Below, piece after piece: positions 54,817 through 64,000 of a stretch of DNA of 64,000 bases. A model generated the notes under the pieces. That model had not been told where the DNA came from, did not search any database, and was given only the letters and a program-made list of their open reading frames with translations. This DNA is from Lysobacteraceae bacterium NML07-0707. GTDB lineage: Bacteria; Pseudomonadota; Gammaproteobacteria; Xanthomonadales; Xanthomonadaceae. The stretch spans positions 62,001 to 126,000 of the forward strand of contig NWQT01000017.1 of assembly GCA_002798295.1 (NCBI GenBank), given 5' to 3'. A program made the position numbers and the translations under genes. Positions within the stretch are counted from its first letter, which is position 1; every line of letters starts with the position of its first letter.

Positions 54817-55600
54817 AAAGCCCGGCCCCTGGCAGCGCAGCGGCCGGGCGGCCGGCGATAGCCAGACCACGGCGCCTCACCGTGAGCTGCGGTTGTACGG
54901 CGTGAATGCGGTGCGGGCGCGGTTTGCCCGTCATCCTGAAAGCCTGCGCAAGCTGTACCTGTCGCATGGCCGCGCCGGCGCCTTTGCCGACCTGATGAAA
55001 TGGTGTGCGGCACATCGCATCGGCTATCGGTTGGTGGACGAAGACGACCTGCGCCGTCTGGCAGCCAGCAACCATCATGAAGGCGTGGTGGCCGATGTCG
55101 TGCGCGAGCCATTGCAGCCGCTGCCGGACTGGCTGGCAACACTGCCCGAAGGCCCGTGCTGTGCCATCTGGCTCGACGGCGTCGGCAATCCGCATAATCT
55201 GGGCGCAATTTTGCGCAATGCCGCGCATTTTGGCGTCAGTGCGGTACTACTGCCCCAGCGCAGCCCGTTGCAGCTTTCTGGCGCGGCCGCACGGGTGGCC
55301 GAGGGTGGCGCCGAGGCGGTGAGCTGGGTGCAGATGAGCGATGCTGCCATCGCCCTGCAGGCGCTGCGTGCGGCAAGCTTTACCCTGGCGGCCACCTTGG
55401 TCGAGGGTGGTGATGATGTATTCACCACGCCGTTGCCGGAGCGTCTGGTTTATGTGCTGGGCGCGGAGCAAACCGGCATGAATCGCACGCTGGCACAAGA
55501 TTGTGACCTGCGGCTTTCCATTCCCGGCAGTGGCCGGGTGGAGAGCCTGAATGTCGCCAGCGCCACCGCGGTATTGCTGGCGGCCTGGGCGCGGCGCTGA
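54806..55600 (+). CDS. SpoU/TrmH family RNA 2'-O-methyltransferase (RlmB-like)
   Basis: The 264-residue protein has an N-terminal substrate-binding domain (LYGVNAVRARFARHPESLRKLYLS) and the SpoU knot: LDGVGNPHNLGAILRNAAHFGVSAVLLP (motif 1), VLGAEQTGMNRTLAQDCDLRLSIPG (motif 2) and VESLNVASATAVLLAAW (motif 3). It methylates a ribose 2'-OH, probably in 23S rRNA like RlmB; the target is not certain. The ATG at 54806 overlaps the symporter stop by 11 bases. Confidence 0.9.
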   Translation: MQIEKPGPWQRSGRAAGDSQTTAPHRELRLYGVNAVRARFARHPESLRKLYLSHGRAGAFADLMKWCAAHRIGYRLVDEDDLRRLAASNHHEGVVADVVREPLQPLPDWLATLPEGPCCAIWLDGVGNPHNLGAILRNAAHFGVSAVLLPQRSPLQLSGAAARVAEGGAEAVSWVQMSDAAIALQALRAASFTLAATLVEGGDDVFTTPLPERLVYVLGAEQTGMNRTLAQDCDLRLSIPGSGRVESLNVASATAVLLAAWARR

Positions 55601-55603
55601 GCC

Positions 55604-55957
55604 TTAGCGTTTGTCGTCAGGGAGGGTGTCTTGACCCGGCGGTGGCGGTACCGGGGCGTCGGCCTTTTGTGCCAGATGCAGGGCGGCTTTGCCCATCATG
55701 TGTGCGCTGACCGGGGCGGTGAGGAACAGGAATACGGCAATCAGCAGCTCACGCGGATGGAAGCCATCGCCGTAAACGCTGTGGTAGAGCATCGAGGCGA
55801 GCAGGATGCAGCCTACCCCCAGGGTGCTGGCTTTGGTCGGGCCATGGATGCGCTGGAAGAAGCTGCGCAATTTGACCAGCGAAAAGCCGCCGAGAAAGGT
55901 GAAAAACACGCCCACGGCAAGCAGGGCGATGAGCAGGATGTCGATGAAGAGATTCAT
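55604..55957 (-). CDS. mrpG: Na+/H+ antiporter subunit G
   Basis: MrpG (MnhG/PhaG) is a small subunit of the Mrp antiporter. The 117-residue protein has three membrane segments and the family patterns FFTFLGGFSLVKLRSFFQRIHGPTKASTLG and FLFLTAPVSAHMMGKAALH. It is the last gene of the operon. It overlaps mrpF by 4 bases. Confidence 0.93.
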   Translation of the reverse strand: MNLFIDILLIALLAVGVFFTFLGGFSLVKLRSFFQRIHGPTKASTLGVGCILLASMLYHSVYGDGFHPRELLIAVFLFLTAPVSAHMMGKAALHLAQKADAPVPPPPGQDTLPDDKR

Positions 55958-56223
55958 TCCACGATGTCCCGACGGATGACGTATTTGGTCAGCACCAGGG
56001 TGCCGAAGAAGCCAAGCATGGCGATAATCAGCGCCGCTTCAAAATAGATTTCGTTTTTGATGTACATGCCCAGCAGCATCAGCTGGGCGATGGCGCTGAC
56101 ATACAGGGTGTCGAGCGCCAGGATGCGGTCAGGGGCGGTGGGGCCGCGCAGCAGGCGCCATAGCGAGAGCAGCATCGCCACCCCGACGATATGCATGCTG
56201 ACCAGGATGACGGCATCAATCAT
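55954..56223 (-). CDS. mrpF: Na+/H+ antiporter subunit F
   Basis: The 89-residue, three-segment protein has the MrpF features RLLRGPTAPDRILALDTLYVSAIAQLML and GFFGTLVLTKYVIRRDIVE. It overlaps mrpE and mrpG by 4 bases each, so all are translationally coupled. Confidence 0.93.
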   Translation of the reverse strand: MIDAVILVSMHIVGVAMLLSLWRLLRGPTAPDRILALDTLYVSAIAQLMLLGMYIKNEIYFEAALIIAMLGFFGTLVLTKYVIRRDIVE

Positions 56224-56708
56224 GGGAACACCTTTTTGATCGGGGCTTCGTAGCGGGTCTTGATTTCAGCAATCAATGCCTCGGGGTCGTCCACGTTGAG
56301 GCAGTGAATCAACAGGTATTTGCGGTCTTCCGACAGCTCGGTGCTGAGCGTGCCGGGAGTCAGGGTGATGATGCTTGCCAGCGCCGAGATGCCGTGGATA
56401 TTGGTCAGCTCCAGCGGCACCCAGACAAACTGTGATTGCAGCCGGTCGTTTGGCCCCAGCACCTGGCGGGCGACGGTGATATTGGCCTTGACGATGTCCC
56501 ATAGCAGCATCAGCACGACTTTCGGCAGGTGGCGCAGCTCGCCCAGCCGCGCAAATTCGCGCTCCAGCCGCTCCGAGACCCAGGGCAGCAGGACGGCCAG
56601 CAACAGGGCCATCAGCACATGTCCCATGTCCACCACATCCACCAGCAGCAGCCAGAACGCAAATACCGTGATGCTTTGCGGAATCGAGGGAAAAAAACGT
56701 CTTCTCAT
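56220..56708 (-). CDS. mrpE: Na+/H+ antiporter subunit E
   Basis: The 162-residue protein starts MRRRFFPSIPQSITVFAFWLLL and has WDIVKANITVARQVL and ITLTPGTLSTELSEDRKYLLIHCLNVDD, as in MrpE. I start it at 56708, overlapping the mrpD stop by 4 bases. The same frame is open to 57401, but the extra part is antisense-like Arg/His-rich sequence inside mrpD and is not real. Confidence 0.93.
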   Translation of the reverse strand: MRRRFFPSIPQSITVFAFWLLLVDVVDMGHVLMALLLAVLLPWVSERLEREFARLGELRHLPKVVLMLLWDIVKANITVARQVLGPNDRLQSQFVWVPLELTNIHGISALASIITLTPGTLSTELSEDRKYLLIHCLNVDDPEALIAEIKTRYEAPIKKVFP

Positions 56709-58261
56709 CGCATCGGCTCCCGCAGCAGCGGCAAGGTATCGCGCACGGCCTGCAAATAATCTGCCGGCCGCAGGATTTGCGCAGTCGTGGCCTGGGTGTA
56801 ATCGAGCAGCGGTTGTGCGGCCAGGGTCATGGCCAGGATATAGCCCAGCAAAATCACCACGGCAATGGTTTCCTGGCGGTGCAGCGGCGGCGGCGAATAG
56901 TTTTCCGGGTTCGGCTCGATACGCCAGAACAGCTGCGTGCCCATCCGGGCGATACCGATGATGGCGAGCAGGCTGCTGGCGAGCACGACCGCCCAGGTGA
57001 CCAGGCGCGCATCTGCTGGCACGGCCATCAGCAGTGCCAGTTTGCCGATGAAGCCCGACAGCGGCGGCAGGCCGGAAATGGCCATGGCAGCGATCAAGAA
57101 CAGGATGCTCATCACGGTCTTGTTGGCAATCGGCGCGATTTTGCGCAGCAGCTCGCCGGTATCGCCGCGCAGGCGCAGGATCAGGTCGGCCAGCAAAAAC
57201 AGGGCTGCGGCGGCAAAGGTGCTGTGCGGCAGATAGTACAGGCCGGCGCTGAGGGTGCCGGGGGTGTCGAGCGCAAAGGCTACAAACAAGGTGCCTGCCG
57301 AGAGCAGTACCAGATAGGCAACGGCTGCGCGCAGACGCGCTGCGCCAAGCACACCCAGCGCTGCCAGCACGATGGTGATGAGGCCGGCCAGCCACAGCCA
57401 TTGCCGGGCGAAACCGGCCAGCTCACCGGCCTGCTCGCCAAACATCAGCGTGCCGGTGCGCAGCGCGGCATACAGGCCCAGCTTGGTCATGATGGCAAAC
57501 AGCGCAGCCACCGCCGCCGGGGAGCGCGAATAACTGTCCGGCAGCCACATATACAGCGGCAGCAGGGCCGCCTTGGCGCAGAACACCAGCAGCAACAGGC
57601 CGCCGCCAGTGCGCAGCAAGGTGGCCTGGGTGGGGGTGGCCACGGCGATGCGCGCGGCCATCTCGGTCATGTTGAGCGTGCCGAGCACCGCGTACAACAC
57701 GGCCAGGGCAATCAGGAACAGGGTCGATGCGGCGATGTTGAACACCACATAGTGCATCCCGGCGCGCAGGCGCGGACCGCGCGCGCCGGAGAGCATCAGG
57801 CCGTAGGAAGCAATCAGCAGCACTTCAAAAAACACGAACAGGTTGAACAAGTCGCCAGTCAGGAAGGCGCCGTTCAAACCGGCCAGCTGAATCTGGAACA
57901 GGGTATGGAAATGCAGCGCGCGCCGGTCCCAGCCCGCGCAGGCATACAGCAAGACCGGAATCGCCAGCAGGTTGACGGTCATCACCATCAATGCCGCCAG
58001 ACGGTCCAGCACCAGCACGATGCCGATTTGCCCCGGCCAGTCGGCCAGCAAATAGATGTCGATGTCGCCTTGCAGGGCGCGCCGCAACAGGGCGAGGCTG
58101 GCCAGGGTGAGCAGCGCCATGCCAACCCAGGCGACCACGCGCAGGATGCGCACTTCGTGCTTGCGCTCCAGCAATAGCAGCGCTGCGCCGGTCAGAATCG
58201 GGATCAGAATCGGCGCAATCAGCAGATGTTGCGACAGGCCTTGCAGCAGGGTTTGCATCAT
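56705..58261 (-). CDS. mrpD: Na+/H+ antiporter subunit D
   Basis: MrpD is a NuoL/M/N-like proton-pumping subunit. The 518-residue protein has 14 or so membrane segments, with LFVFFEVLLIASYGLML (conserved Glu in TM5), KAALLPLYMWLPDSYSRSPAAVAALFAIMTKLG and LSGFIGKLALL. It overlaps mrpC by 4 bases. Together with MrpA it forms the ion path of the complex. Confidence 0.95.
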   Translation of the reverse strand: MMQTLLQGLSQHLLIAPILIPILTGAALLLLERKHEVRILRVVAWVGMALLTLASLALLRRALQGDIDIYLLADWPGQIGIVLVLDRLAALMVMTVNLLAIPVLLYACAGWDRRALHFHTLFQIQLAGLNGAFLTGDLFNLFVFFEVLLIASYGLMLSGARGPRLRAGMHYVVFNIAASTLFLIALAVLYAVLGTLNMTEMAARIAVATPTQATLLRTGGGLLLLVFCAKAALLPLYMWLPDSYSRSPAAVAALFAIMTKLGLYAALRTGTLMFGEQAGELAGFARQWLWLAGLITIVLAALGVLGAARLRAAVAYLVLLSAGTLFVAFALDTPGTLSAGLYYLPHSTFAAAALFLLADLILRLRGDTGELLRKIAPIANKTVMSILFLIAAMAISGLPPLSGFIGKLALLMAVPADARLVTWAVVLASSLLAIIGIARMGTQLFWRIEPNPENYSPPPLHRQETIAVVILLGYILAMTLAAQPLLDYTQATTAQILRPADYLQAVRDTLPLLREPMR

Positions 58262-58623
58262 TTGAAATGCTCCGGCCGGTCACAGTCTTCCACGCCATCG
58301 ACGTGGTCGCTGTGCAGGTCGTGGTGCTCGCGCATCGCCACCACCACGGTGACCGCGGTCATGGCGAAGGCAATCACGATGGCGGTCAGCACCAGCGCCT
58401 GCGGCAGCGGGTCGGCGCTGTTGGCGAGGGTGTGCTCAATGCCATCGCGCAGTACCGGCGGTGCACCGGGGCGCAGGCGGCCGGAGGCGAATATCAGCAG
58501 ATTGGTCGCATAAGAGAGCAGGGTCAGCCCCAGAATCACGTCAAACGTGCGCGCCCGCAGAATCAGATACGCGCCGCTGCCAGTCAGTACGCCGATGGCG
58601 CTTGCCATTGCCCATTCCATCAA
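58258..58623 (-). CDS. mrpC: Na+/H+ antiporter subunit C
   Basis: The 121-residue, three-segment NuoK-like protein has TGSGAYLILRARTFDVILGLTLLSYATNLLIF and DPLPQALVLTAIVIAFAMTAV. An acidic/His tail (EHHDLHSDH) closes it. It overlaps both neighbours by 4 bases. Confidence 0.94.
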   Translation of the reverse strand: MMEWAMASAIGVLTGSGAYLILRARTFDVILGLTLLSYATNLLIFASGRLRPGAPPVLRDGIEHTLANSADPLPQALVLTAIVIAFAMTAVTVVVAMREHHDLHSDHVDGVEDCDRPEHFK

Positions 58624-61388
58624 TTATCCCTCGCCGCTTGACGTTGTTTGACCGTGCCCATGGTTGAGAGCATCAGCAAGGCGCTACAGAACACCACCAG
58701 ATAAACGCCGGTATCAAATACCAGTGCGCTGGCCAGCGAGAGCTTGCCAATCACCGGCAGTTGCAGGTCGATATGGCCGCTGGTCAGGAGCGGATAGCCA
58801 AACAGCAGCGAGCCCAGCCCGCCGGCGGTGGCGATGATCCAGCCAAAGGCGATGCCGCGCAGATAGTCAAAGCCGAAAGTCGCTTCCACCGTGCGTGCGC
58901 CCTGCAAAACATACTTCACCAGCACCGGCACGGCGATCGCCAGCCCGGCGATGAAGCCGCCGCCGGGCGCATTGTGGCCGCGCAGGAACAAAAACACCGA
59001 AACGGTCAGCGTCAGCGGGAACAGCAGCTGGGTCAGGTCGGCGGGAATCGGATATTTCGGCGCAGGCCCCGGGATGACCTCATCCGGGGTCAGGCGCGCC
59101 CATTTCAGCAGGGCATGCACCACCAGCGCGGCGACGCCGAACACGACGATTTCGCCATAGGTATCAAAGCCACGGAAGTCCACCAAAATCACATTGACCA
59201 CATTGCGACCATGGCCTTCGGGCAGCGCGCGCGCCAGGAATTCATTGGAAATGGACTGGTCGGGCTGGGTCATCATCGCCAGCGCCAGTGCAGTGGCGGC
59301 AATGCCGACAATCACCGCGACGATGATATCGCGCCATTTGCGCAGCAGATTGGGCGCAGGCGGCGACTGCTTGGGCAGGTAGTTCAGCGCCATCATCATC
59401 AATGCGATGGTCACCATTTCCACCATCAACTGGGTGAGCGCAAGGTCGGGCGCGGACAGGTACACGAAAATCAGGCTGACCATCAGCCCCACCACGCCAA
59501 TGATGATCAGTGTCGTCAAACGCTTGCTGTGCGTTGCCACCGTGCCCAGCGTACCGCCGACCAGCAGCGCCCATACCAGCCAGCCCAGCGGCGGCATGGC
59601 CTGCATGTCATGGACATTGGCCAGATAACTGCCCGGGGCCATGAGGAATGGCAGCATGCCCACCGTCATTGCGCTCAGCAGCAGCCACAGCAGGCTGCGC
59701 CGCAGGCCGCCGTTGGCCACGCGCTCGGTAAAACCATTGGCGAGCGTGAACAGTACTTCGATATTGCGATGAAACAGATTGCGGCCAATGGTTTTTTGCA
59801 CCACTGCATGCAAATCGAACATCCGCCGCAGTCCGAAATACAGCAGGCAGCCAAATACCATGCCGCCCAGGCTCATCATCAGCGGCAGGTTGAAGCCATG
59901 CCACAGTGCCAGACTGTATTCGGGCGTATTCTCGCCCAGCACGCCATGCACGGCGGTCGCCAGCACCGGCGCCACGGTTACTGCCGGAGCAATGCCCACT
60001 GCCAGACACAGCAATACCAGAATGATGACCGGCGCACGCATGAACAGCGGCGGCTCATGCACTTCGCGGTTGACCTTGCGCGGCCCCTCGCCAAAAAAGG
60101 TGTCATGCACAAAACGCAGGCTGTAGGCCACCCCGAAGGTGCCGGCCAGGAATGCGGCAATCACGGTGATCAGGCGCGGCGTGTCGTTACCGATTTCCAG
60201 CACTTCGGCAAAGAACATTTCCTTGGAAAGGAAGCCATTGAGCAGCGGAATCCCGGCCATCGCCAGGCTGGCGATGATGGCCAGCGTGCTGGTGATCGGC
60301 ATCAGCCGCATCAGGCCGCCCAGCCGGCGCATGTCACGGGTGCCGGTTTCGTGGTCGATGATGCCCGCGGCCATGAACAGGCTGGCCTTGAACGTGGCAT
60401 GGTTGATGACGTGGAACAGCGCCGCCACCACCGCCAACGGTGATGACAGCCCGAGCAGCAACACAATCAGGCCCAGATGGGAGATGGTGGAATAGGCCAG
60501 CAGCCCCTTCAGGTCATGCTGGAAAATCGCACTCCAGGCGCCGAACACCAGCGTGGCCGCCCCGGTCATGCTCACTACCAGGAAGAACAGGTCAGTACCG
60601 GAGAGCACCGGATGCAGGCGCAGCAGCAGGAACACCCCGGCCTTGACCATGGTGGCCGAATGCAAATACGCCGAGACCGGCGTAGGCGCGGCCATCGCCT
60701 GCGGCAGCCAGAAATGGAACGGGAACTGCGCGCTCTTGGTGAATACGCCCAGCAGCACCAGCAGCAAGATCGCCGGATACCAAGGGCTGGCGCGCACCAC
60801 ATCGCCGGCCGCCAGCACCGCATCGAGCTGGTAACTGCCGACCACCTGACCCAGCAAGATCATGCCGCCCAGCAGCGCAAGACCACCCATGCCGGTAATC
60901 GCCAGCGCCATGCGCGCCCCCTGGCGGGCATCCTGACGCCGGGACCAGAAACCAATCAACAGGAATGAGCTGATGGAAGTCAGCTCCCAGAACACCGCCA
61001 TCAGCAGGATATTGCCGGCCAGCACCAGCCCCAGCATCGCGCCCATGAACAGCATCAGATAACTGAAAAACCGCGGGGCACTGTCCTTGGGGCTGAGGTA
61101 ATAGGCCGCATACAGCACCACCAGCGCGCCAATGCCCAGCACCAGAAGCGCAAACAGCCAGGCCAGACCGTCCAGCCGCAAGGTGAAATCCAGCCCAAGG
61201 CTCGGTATCCACGCATGGCTCAGCAGCGGAATGCTGCCCTCATGCACCGCCGGAGTTTGCATGCCCAGAAGCACCAGCCCCAGTAACGGAGCCATGCCTG
61301 CAATCCATGCCACCTGTTTTCGGGACAGGCCGGAAATCAGTACCAGCAGCGCGGCAGCAAATGGAAGCAGCAGGGTCAGGCCAAGCAT
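58620..61388 (-). CDS. mrpA: Na+/H+ antiporter subunit A with fused B domain
   Basis: The 922-residue protein unites MrpA and MrpB, as in the group-2 operons of Gram-negative bacteria. The NuoL-like core (about residues 1-640) has VFWELTSISSFLLIGFW (conserved Glu), KSAQFPFHFWLPQAMAAPTPVSAYLHSATMVKAGVFLLLRL and HVINHATFKASLFMAAGIIDHE. The MrpB-like end (about 760-922) has YGEIVVFGVAALVVHALLK and RGHNAPGGGFIAGLAIA. I start at ATG 61388 (MLGLTLLLPF). A TAGAAT -10-like box is at 61441-61446 without a clear -35. It opens the six-gene mrpA-C-D-E-F-G operon for Na+ export and pH balance. Confidence 0.95.
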   Translation of the reverse strand: MLGLTLLLPFAAALLVLISGLSRKQVAWIAGMAPLLGLVLLGMQTPAVHEGSIPLLSHAWIPSLGLDFTLRLDGLAWLFALLVLGIGALVVLYAAYYLSPKDSAPRFFSYLMLFMGAMLGLVLAGNILLMAVFWELTSISSFLLIGFWSRRQDARQGARMALAITGMGGLALLGGMILLGQVVGSYQLDAVLAAGDVVRASPWYPAILLLVLLGVFTKSAQFPFHFWLPQAMAAPTPVSAYLHSATMVKAGVFLLLRLHPVLSGTDLFFLVVSMTGAATLVFGAWSAIFQHDLKGLLAYSTISHLGLIVLLLGLSSPLAVVAALFHVINHATFKASLFMAAGIIDHETGTRDMRRLGGLMRLMPITSTLAIIASLAMAGIPLLNGFLSKEMFFAEVLEIGNDTPRLITVIAAFLAGTFGVAYSLRFVHDTFFGEGPRKVNREVHEPPLFMRAPVIILVLLCLAVGIAPAVTVAPVLATAVHGVLGENTPEYSLALWHGFNLPLMMSLGGMVFGCLLYFGLRRMFDLHAVVQKTIGRNLFHRNIEVLFTLANGFTERVANGGLRRSLLWLLLSAMTVGMLPFLMAPGSYLANVHDMQAMPPLGWLVWALLVGGTLGTVATHSKRLTTLIIIGVVGLMVSLIFVYLSAPDLALTQLMVEMVTIALMMMALNYLPKQSPPAPNLLRKWRDIIVAVIVGIAATALALAMMTQPDQSISNEFLARALPEGHGRNVVNVILVDFRGFDTYGEIVVFGVAALVVHALLKWARLTPDEVIPGPAPKYPIPADLTQLLFPLTLTVSVFLFLRGHNAPGGGFIAGLAIAVPVLVKYVLQGARTVEATFGFDYLRGIAFGWIIATAGGLGSLLFGYPLLTSGHIDLQLPVIGKLSLASALVFDTGVYLVVFCSALLMLSTMGTVKQRQAARDN

Positions 61389-61517
61389 GAAGCCTCGGAA
61401 GTGTTTGACTTGGAAAGAAAATCCGCCAAGGCGGCGCAACATTCTAGCGGATGGCTGAAAAATTGGAGTGATGATTAAGGCCGATGAATCCCCTCATCTG
61501 CTTGATCGAGATAGCCA

Positions 61518-61550
61518 TAAAAAACGGCGCGGGGTATTCCTCGCGCCGTC
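61518..61550 (-). terminator. Terminator after hmgA
   Basis: ACGGCGCGAGG and the paired CCCCGCGCCGT form a strong GC stem about 25 bases after the hmgA stop; TTTTTTA follows on the minus strand. It closes the hppD-MAPEG-hmgA unit and separates it from mrp. Confidence 0.88.
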
Positions 61551-61574
61551 TTGGTGGGTCGCTTCAACAGGCCG

Positions 61575-62864
61575 TTACGGCGCCTTGAAGTGTTTTTTGA
61601 GTCCGGCCCAGCAGGCTTGATAGTCGCGTTGGCGATGTTCGGCATCCTGCGCCTGTGAAGTGGGGCGAATCACGCCACGGCTTTCAAACATGAAGGCCAT
61701 GGTGCCGGTGATGTAATCGGGTTTGGACAAGTCCGCGACGGTGGCTTTCTCGAACGTAACCGCGTCCGGGCCATGTCCGGTCATGCAGTTGTGAATCGAG
61801 GCGCCGCCGGGCAGGAAGCCATCGGCCTTGGCGTCGTAGGCGCCATGAATCAGTCCCATGAACTCGCTGGCGATATTGCGGTGGAACCATGGCGGGCGGA
61901 AGGTGTTCTGCATCGCCAGGATACGCGGGCCAAAAATCACGAAGTCCAGATTGCCAACGCCGGGGGTATCGCTGGGCGAGGTCAGCACCAGAAAGATCGA
62001 CGGGTCGGGATGGTCAAAGCTGATTGAGCCGATGGTGTTGAACTTGCGCAGGTCATATTTGTAGGGCACATGGTTGCCATGCCAGCCGACCACATCCAGT
62101 GGCGAATGACCAATATCGGCACGCCACAGATAGCCCTGGAATTTACCAATCAACTCGAAGTCGCCTTCCAGGTCTTCATAGGCGGCGACCGGGGTCAGGA
62201 AATCGCGCGGATTGGCAAGCCCGTTGCTGCCAATCGGGCCCAGGTCGGGAATGCGCAGGAAGGCGCCGAAGTTCTCGCAGACATAGCCGCGTGAGGCGCC
62301 ATCGGGCAATGCCACACGGAAGCGGATGCCACGCGGAATCACCGCGATTTCCTGCGGCTCGACCTCCAGCATGCCCAGTTCGGTGGCAATGATGAGCCGC
62401 CCGTGCTGCGGCACGATCAACATTTCGCCATCGGCGTTGTAGAAGTAGCGCCCCTGCATGTCGCGGTTGGCGGCATACAGATGCACGCCGATGCCGGTGC
62501 CTGCGCTGGGCACGCCATTGCCGGCCATGGTGAACAGCCCTTCGATGAAGTCGGTAGGCGCTTCGGGCAGCGGCAGCGGACTCCAGCGCAATTGGTCCGG
62601 GGTAATCGCCCCTTGCACAAAATCGTTATGGAGGCGCGGCTGCGCAAACGGCGTGAACTTGCCGTGCATCGCCGCCGGACGGATGCGATATGTCCAGGTG
62701 CGGCGGTTCTGATGGCGCGGTGCGGTAAATGCGGTGCCGCTGATTTGTTCGGCATACAGGCCATGTGCCACCACCTGTGGCGAATTGCGGCCATCGGGCA
62801 GGGTGCCGGGGATGGCTTCGGTGGCGAACTCGTTGCCAAAGCCACTCATATAGGAAAGAGACAT
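61575..62864 (-). CDS. hmgA: Homogentisate 1,2-dioxygenase
   Basis: HmgA opens the ring of homogentisate to maleylacetoacetate. The 429-residue protein begins [20 protein letters not shown], has [33 protein letters not shown], and the metal site in [20 protein letters not shown] and [11 protein letters not shown] use the ATG at 62864, after AAGGAG. The frame is open to 62990 but that part overlaps the next gene in another frame. Product flows to MaiA and FahA at 32-34 kb. Confidence 0.97.
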   Translation of the reverse strand: MSLSYMSGFGNEFATEAIPGTLPDGRNSPQVVAHGLYAEQISGTAFTAPRHQNRRTWTYRIRPAAMHGKFTPFAQPRLHNDFVQGAITPDQLRWSPLPLPEAPTDFIEGLFTMAGNGVPSAGTGIGVHLYAANRDMQGRYFYNADGEMLIVPQHGRLIIATELGMLEVEPQEIAVIPRGIRFRVALPDGASRGYVCENFGAFLRIPDLGPIGSNGLANPRDFLTPVAAYEDLEGDFELIGKFQGYLWRADIGHSPLDVVGWHGNHVPYKYDLRKFNTIGSISFDHPDPSIFLVLTSPSDTPGVGNLDFVIFGPRILAMQNTFRPPWFHRNIASEFMGLIHGAYDAKADGFLPGGASIHNCMTGHGPDAVTFEKATVADLSKPDYITGTMAFMFESRGVIRPTSQAQDAEHRQRDYQACWAGLKKHFKAP

Positions 62865-62880
62865 GCAAGCTCCTTGAAAA

Positions 62881-63273
62881 TCAGGCCAAAAGTGTGCGGA
62901 CACTGCCGATAAGTGCCAGCATGAGCAGCCCCATCGCCGGGAACATCGACAGCATGAAGCCCAAGGCGCGGCTGGCCGGGTTGCGTACATAGGCGCGCCA
63001 GTAAATCAGCCGTCCCATCAGGTACACCGCACCCAGTGCCACGATCCAGGTCACTGGCCAGTAGCGTGCGGCCAGGTACAGCGAGGGCAGAAACACAAAC
63101 AGCACTTCCAGTGTGTTCATCTGCACCCGATAGATGCGCTCGAAGCCTTCGTGGCCGCTAACGGCTGGCGCCTTCACGCCGTACAGGCCGCGTGCGCGCC
63201 CAACCAGAAATCCGAAAAACACAAACTGCACTACCGCCAGTGCGGCAATCAAGTCCACCCAAGCTGTATTCAT
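62881..63273 (-). CDS. MAPEG family membrane protein
   Basis: The 130-residue protein has four hydrophobic segments and the MAPEG pattern [25 protein letters not shown] (ERxxRxxxNxxE), a glutathione-linked membrane family. ATG at 63273 follows GGAG. It lies between hppD and hmgA in one direction with short gaps. A glutathione role could support MaiA or detoxify quinone byproducts of homogentisate, but that is inference. Confidence 0.87.
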   Translation of the reverse strand: MNTAWVDLIAALAVVQFVFFGFLVGRARGLYGVKAPAVSGHEGFERIYRVQMNTLEVLFVFLPSLYLAARYWPVTWIVALGAVYLMGRLIYWRAYVRNPASRALGFMLSMFPAMGLLMLALIGSVRTLLA

Positions 63274-63336
63274 CGCAATGCTCCGTTCACATAGGTGGGC
63301 AGGCAAGCCCACCCTGCAAAATTCAGGGTCGAATTT

Positions 63337-64000
63337 TTACAGTACGCCGCGCTTCATCTGGTCGCGCTCGATCGACTCGAACAGTGCCTGGAAGTTGCCT
63401 TCGCCAAAGCCTTCGTTGCCCTTGCGCTGGATGATTTCAAAGAAAATCGGGCCAAACGCATTCTGGGTGAAGATTTGCAGCAGTTTGCGCTGCTTGGTGT
63501 CCGGGTCGGCGTCGATCAGGATCGAGTTCTTGCGCAGCCGCTCCACGTCCTCGCCATGATTGGGCACGCGGATGTCGATGACATCGAAATAGGTGTCCGG
63601 GGTATCGAGGAACTTCACCCCGCGTGCGTGCATCGCTTCCACGGTGTCATAGATGTTGTTGGTAAACAGCGCGATGTGCTGGATGCCTTCACCCTTGTAG
63701 TCGCGCAGGTATTCGTTGATCTGGCTCTTTTCGTCGCTGGACTCGTTGAGCGGGATGCGCACGATGCCATCGGGGGCGGTCATTGCCTTGGAGAGCAGGC
63801 CGGTCTTGGCACCCTTGATGTCGAAGTAGCGGATTTCGCGGAAGTTGAACAGCTTTTCGTAATATTCCGACCACTTGTCCATATTGCCGAGGAACAGGTT
63901 ATGGGTGAGGTGGTCGATGAAGGTCAGGCCAAAGCCCTTGGGCTGCGCCTCGGCGCCTTCAAGCAGTTCAAAATCGGCGTACAGGTCAGCCTTGCCATCA
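63337..64000 (-). CDS. hppD: 4-Hydroxyphenylpyruvate dioxygenase, C-terminal part (cut by window edge)
   Basis: About 221 C-terminal residues are in the window; the start lies beyond 64000. HppD turns 4-hydroxyphenylpyruvate into homogentisate. All three iron ligands can be seen: His in TFIDHLTHNLF, His in GIQHIALFTNNI and Glu in IFFEIIQRKG, with GNFQALFESIERDQ at the end. It lies 63 bases upstream of the MAPEG gene and starts the visible part of the tyrosine operon. Confidence 0.96.
   Translation of the reverse strand, partial: DGKADLYADFELLEGAEAQPKGFGLTFIDHLTHNLFLGNMDKWSEYYEKLFNFREIRYFDIKGAKTGLLSKAMTAPDGIVRIPLNESSDEKSQINEYLRDYKGEGIQHIALFTNNIYDTVEAMHARGVKFLDTPDTYFDVIDIRVPNHGEDVERLRKNSILIDADPDTKQRKLLQIFTQNAFGPIFFEIIQRKGNEGFGEGNFQALFESIERDQMKRGVL

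Noticed and set aside
56709-57401. The upstream extension of the mrpE frame.
   Set aside because: It lies inside mrpD and has a His/Arg/Ala-rich antisense look; ATG at 56708 fits the 4-base overlap.
58761-60443. A 560-codon plus-strand frame over mrpA.
   Set aside because: Very rich in Gln, His and Arg, without domain signals; a by-product of GC-rich antisense codons. The same holds for 56777-58177.

Overview
The window looks like a chromosomal segment of a gammaproteobacterium of the order Lysobacterales (Xanthomonadales). The evidence is the Xps-style type II secretion set that ends in an XpsN-like gene before the secretin, the Clp-type CRP-family regulator next to speD, and the neighbouring rplM-rpsI and trpEGDC genes. 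The genus cannot be fixed from the sequence. I see no transposase, integrase, prophage, CRISPR array or rRNA gene.

0-3.8 kb: end of a CBS-domain gene, a membrane glycosyltransferase, mtgA, hslO and an unknown exported protein. 3.8-16.6 kb, all on the minus strand, is a surface-glycan island. It has two sulfotransferases, a GT-B-like glycosyltransferase and a Wzt-type ABC ATPase; then a tandem GT2 protein in AT-richer DNA; then gmhB-hddC-gmhA-hddA, the full four-enzyme route to GDP-D-glycero-alpha-D-manno-heptose; then a 1247-residue fusion of sulfotransferase, coiled coil, GT2 and GT4. At 16.8-18.6 kb is an exported 585-residue protein with a perfect -35 box, a leader of roughly 160 nt and a strong terminator, my best candidate for a surface-layer protein. 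At 19-30.8 kb is a type II secretion system split in two: gspF and gspE on the minus strand, gspG to gspD on the plus strand. The missing Wzm-type permease of the glycan exporter sits at the divergence point. The mix suggests that glycan export, a glycan-bound surface protein and type II secretion form one cell-surface programme. This is inference.

30.9-55.6 kb is mostly housekeeping: pilU, maiA and a fumarylacetoacetase-family gene, a 2OG-Fe(II) dioxygenase-like gene, tRNA-Gln(CUG), rpsI-rplM, speD, clp, a GNAT gene, a HAD phosphatase, trpCDGE, a lipid kinase, rpe, a J-domain membrane protein, purC, an Mpo1-like protein, an EamA transporter, an epimerase, a universal stress protein, an RND efflux pair, an AGCS symporter and a SpoU methyltransferase. 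55.6-61.4 kb is an mrp Na+/H+ antiporter operon with fused mrpA-mrpB. 61.6-64 kb holds hmgA, a MAPEG gene and the 3' part of hppD; with maiA and the fumarylacetoacetase these complete tyrosine breakdown via homogentisate in two loci.

Start sites were chosen by ribosome-binding sites, overlaps and family N-termini; promoters are pattern matches by eye.
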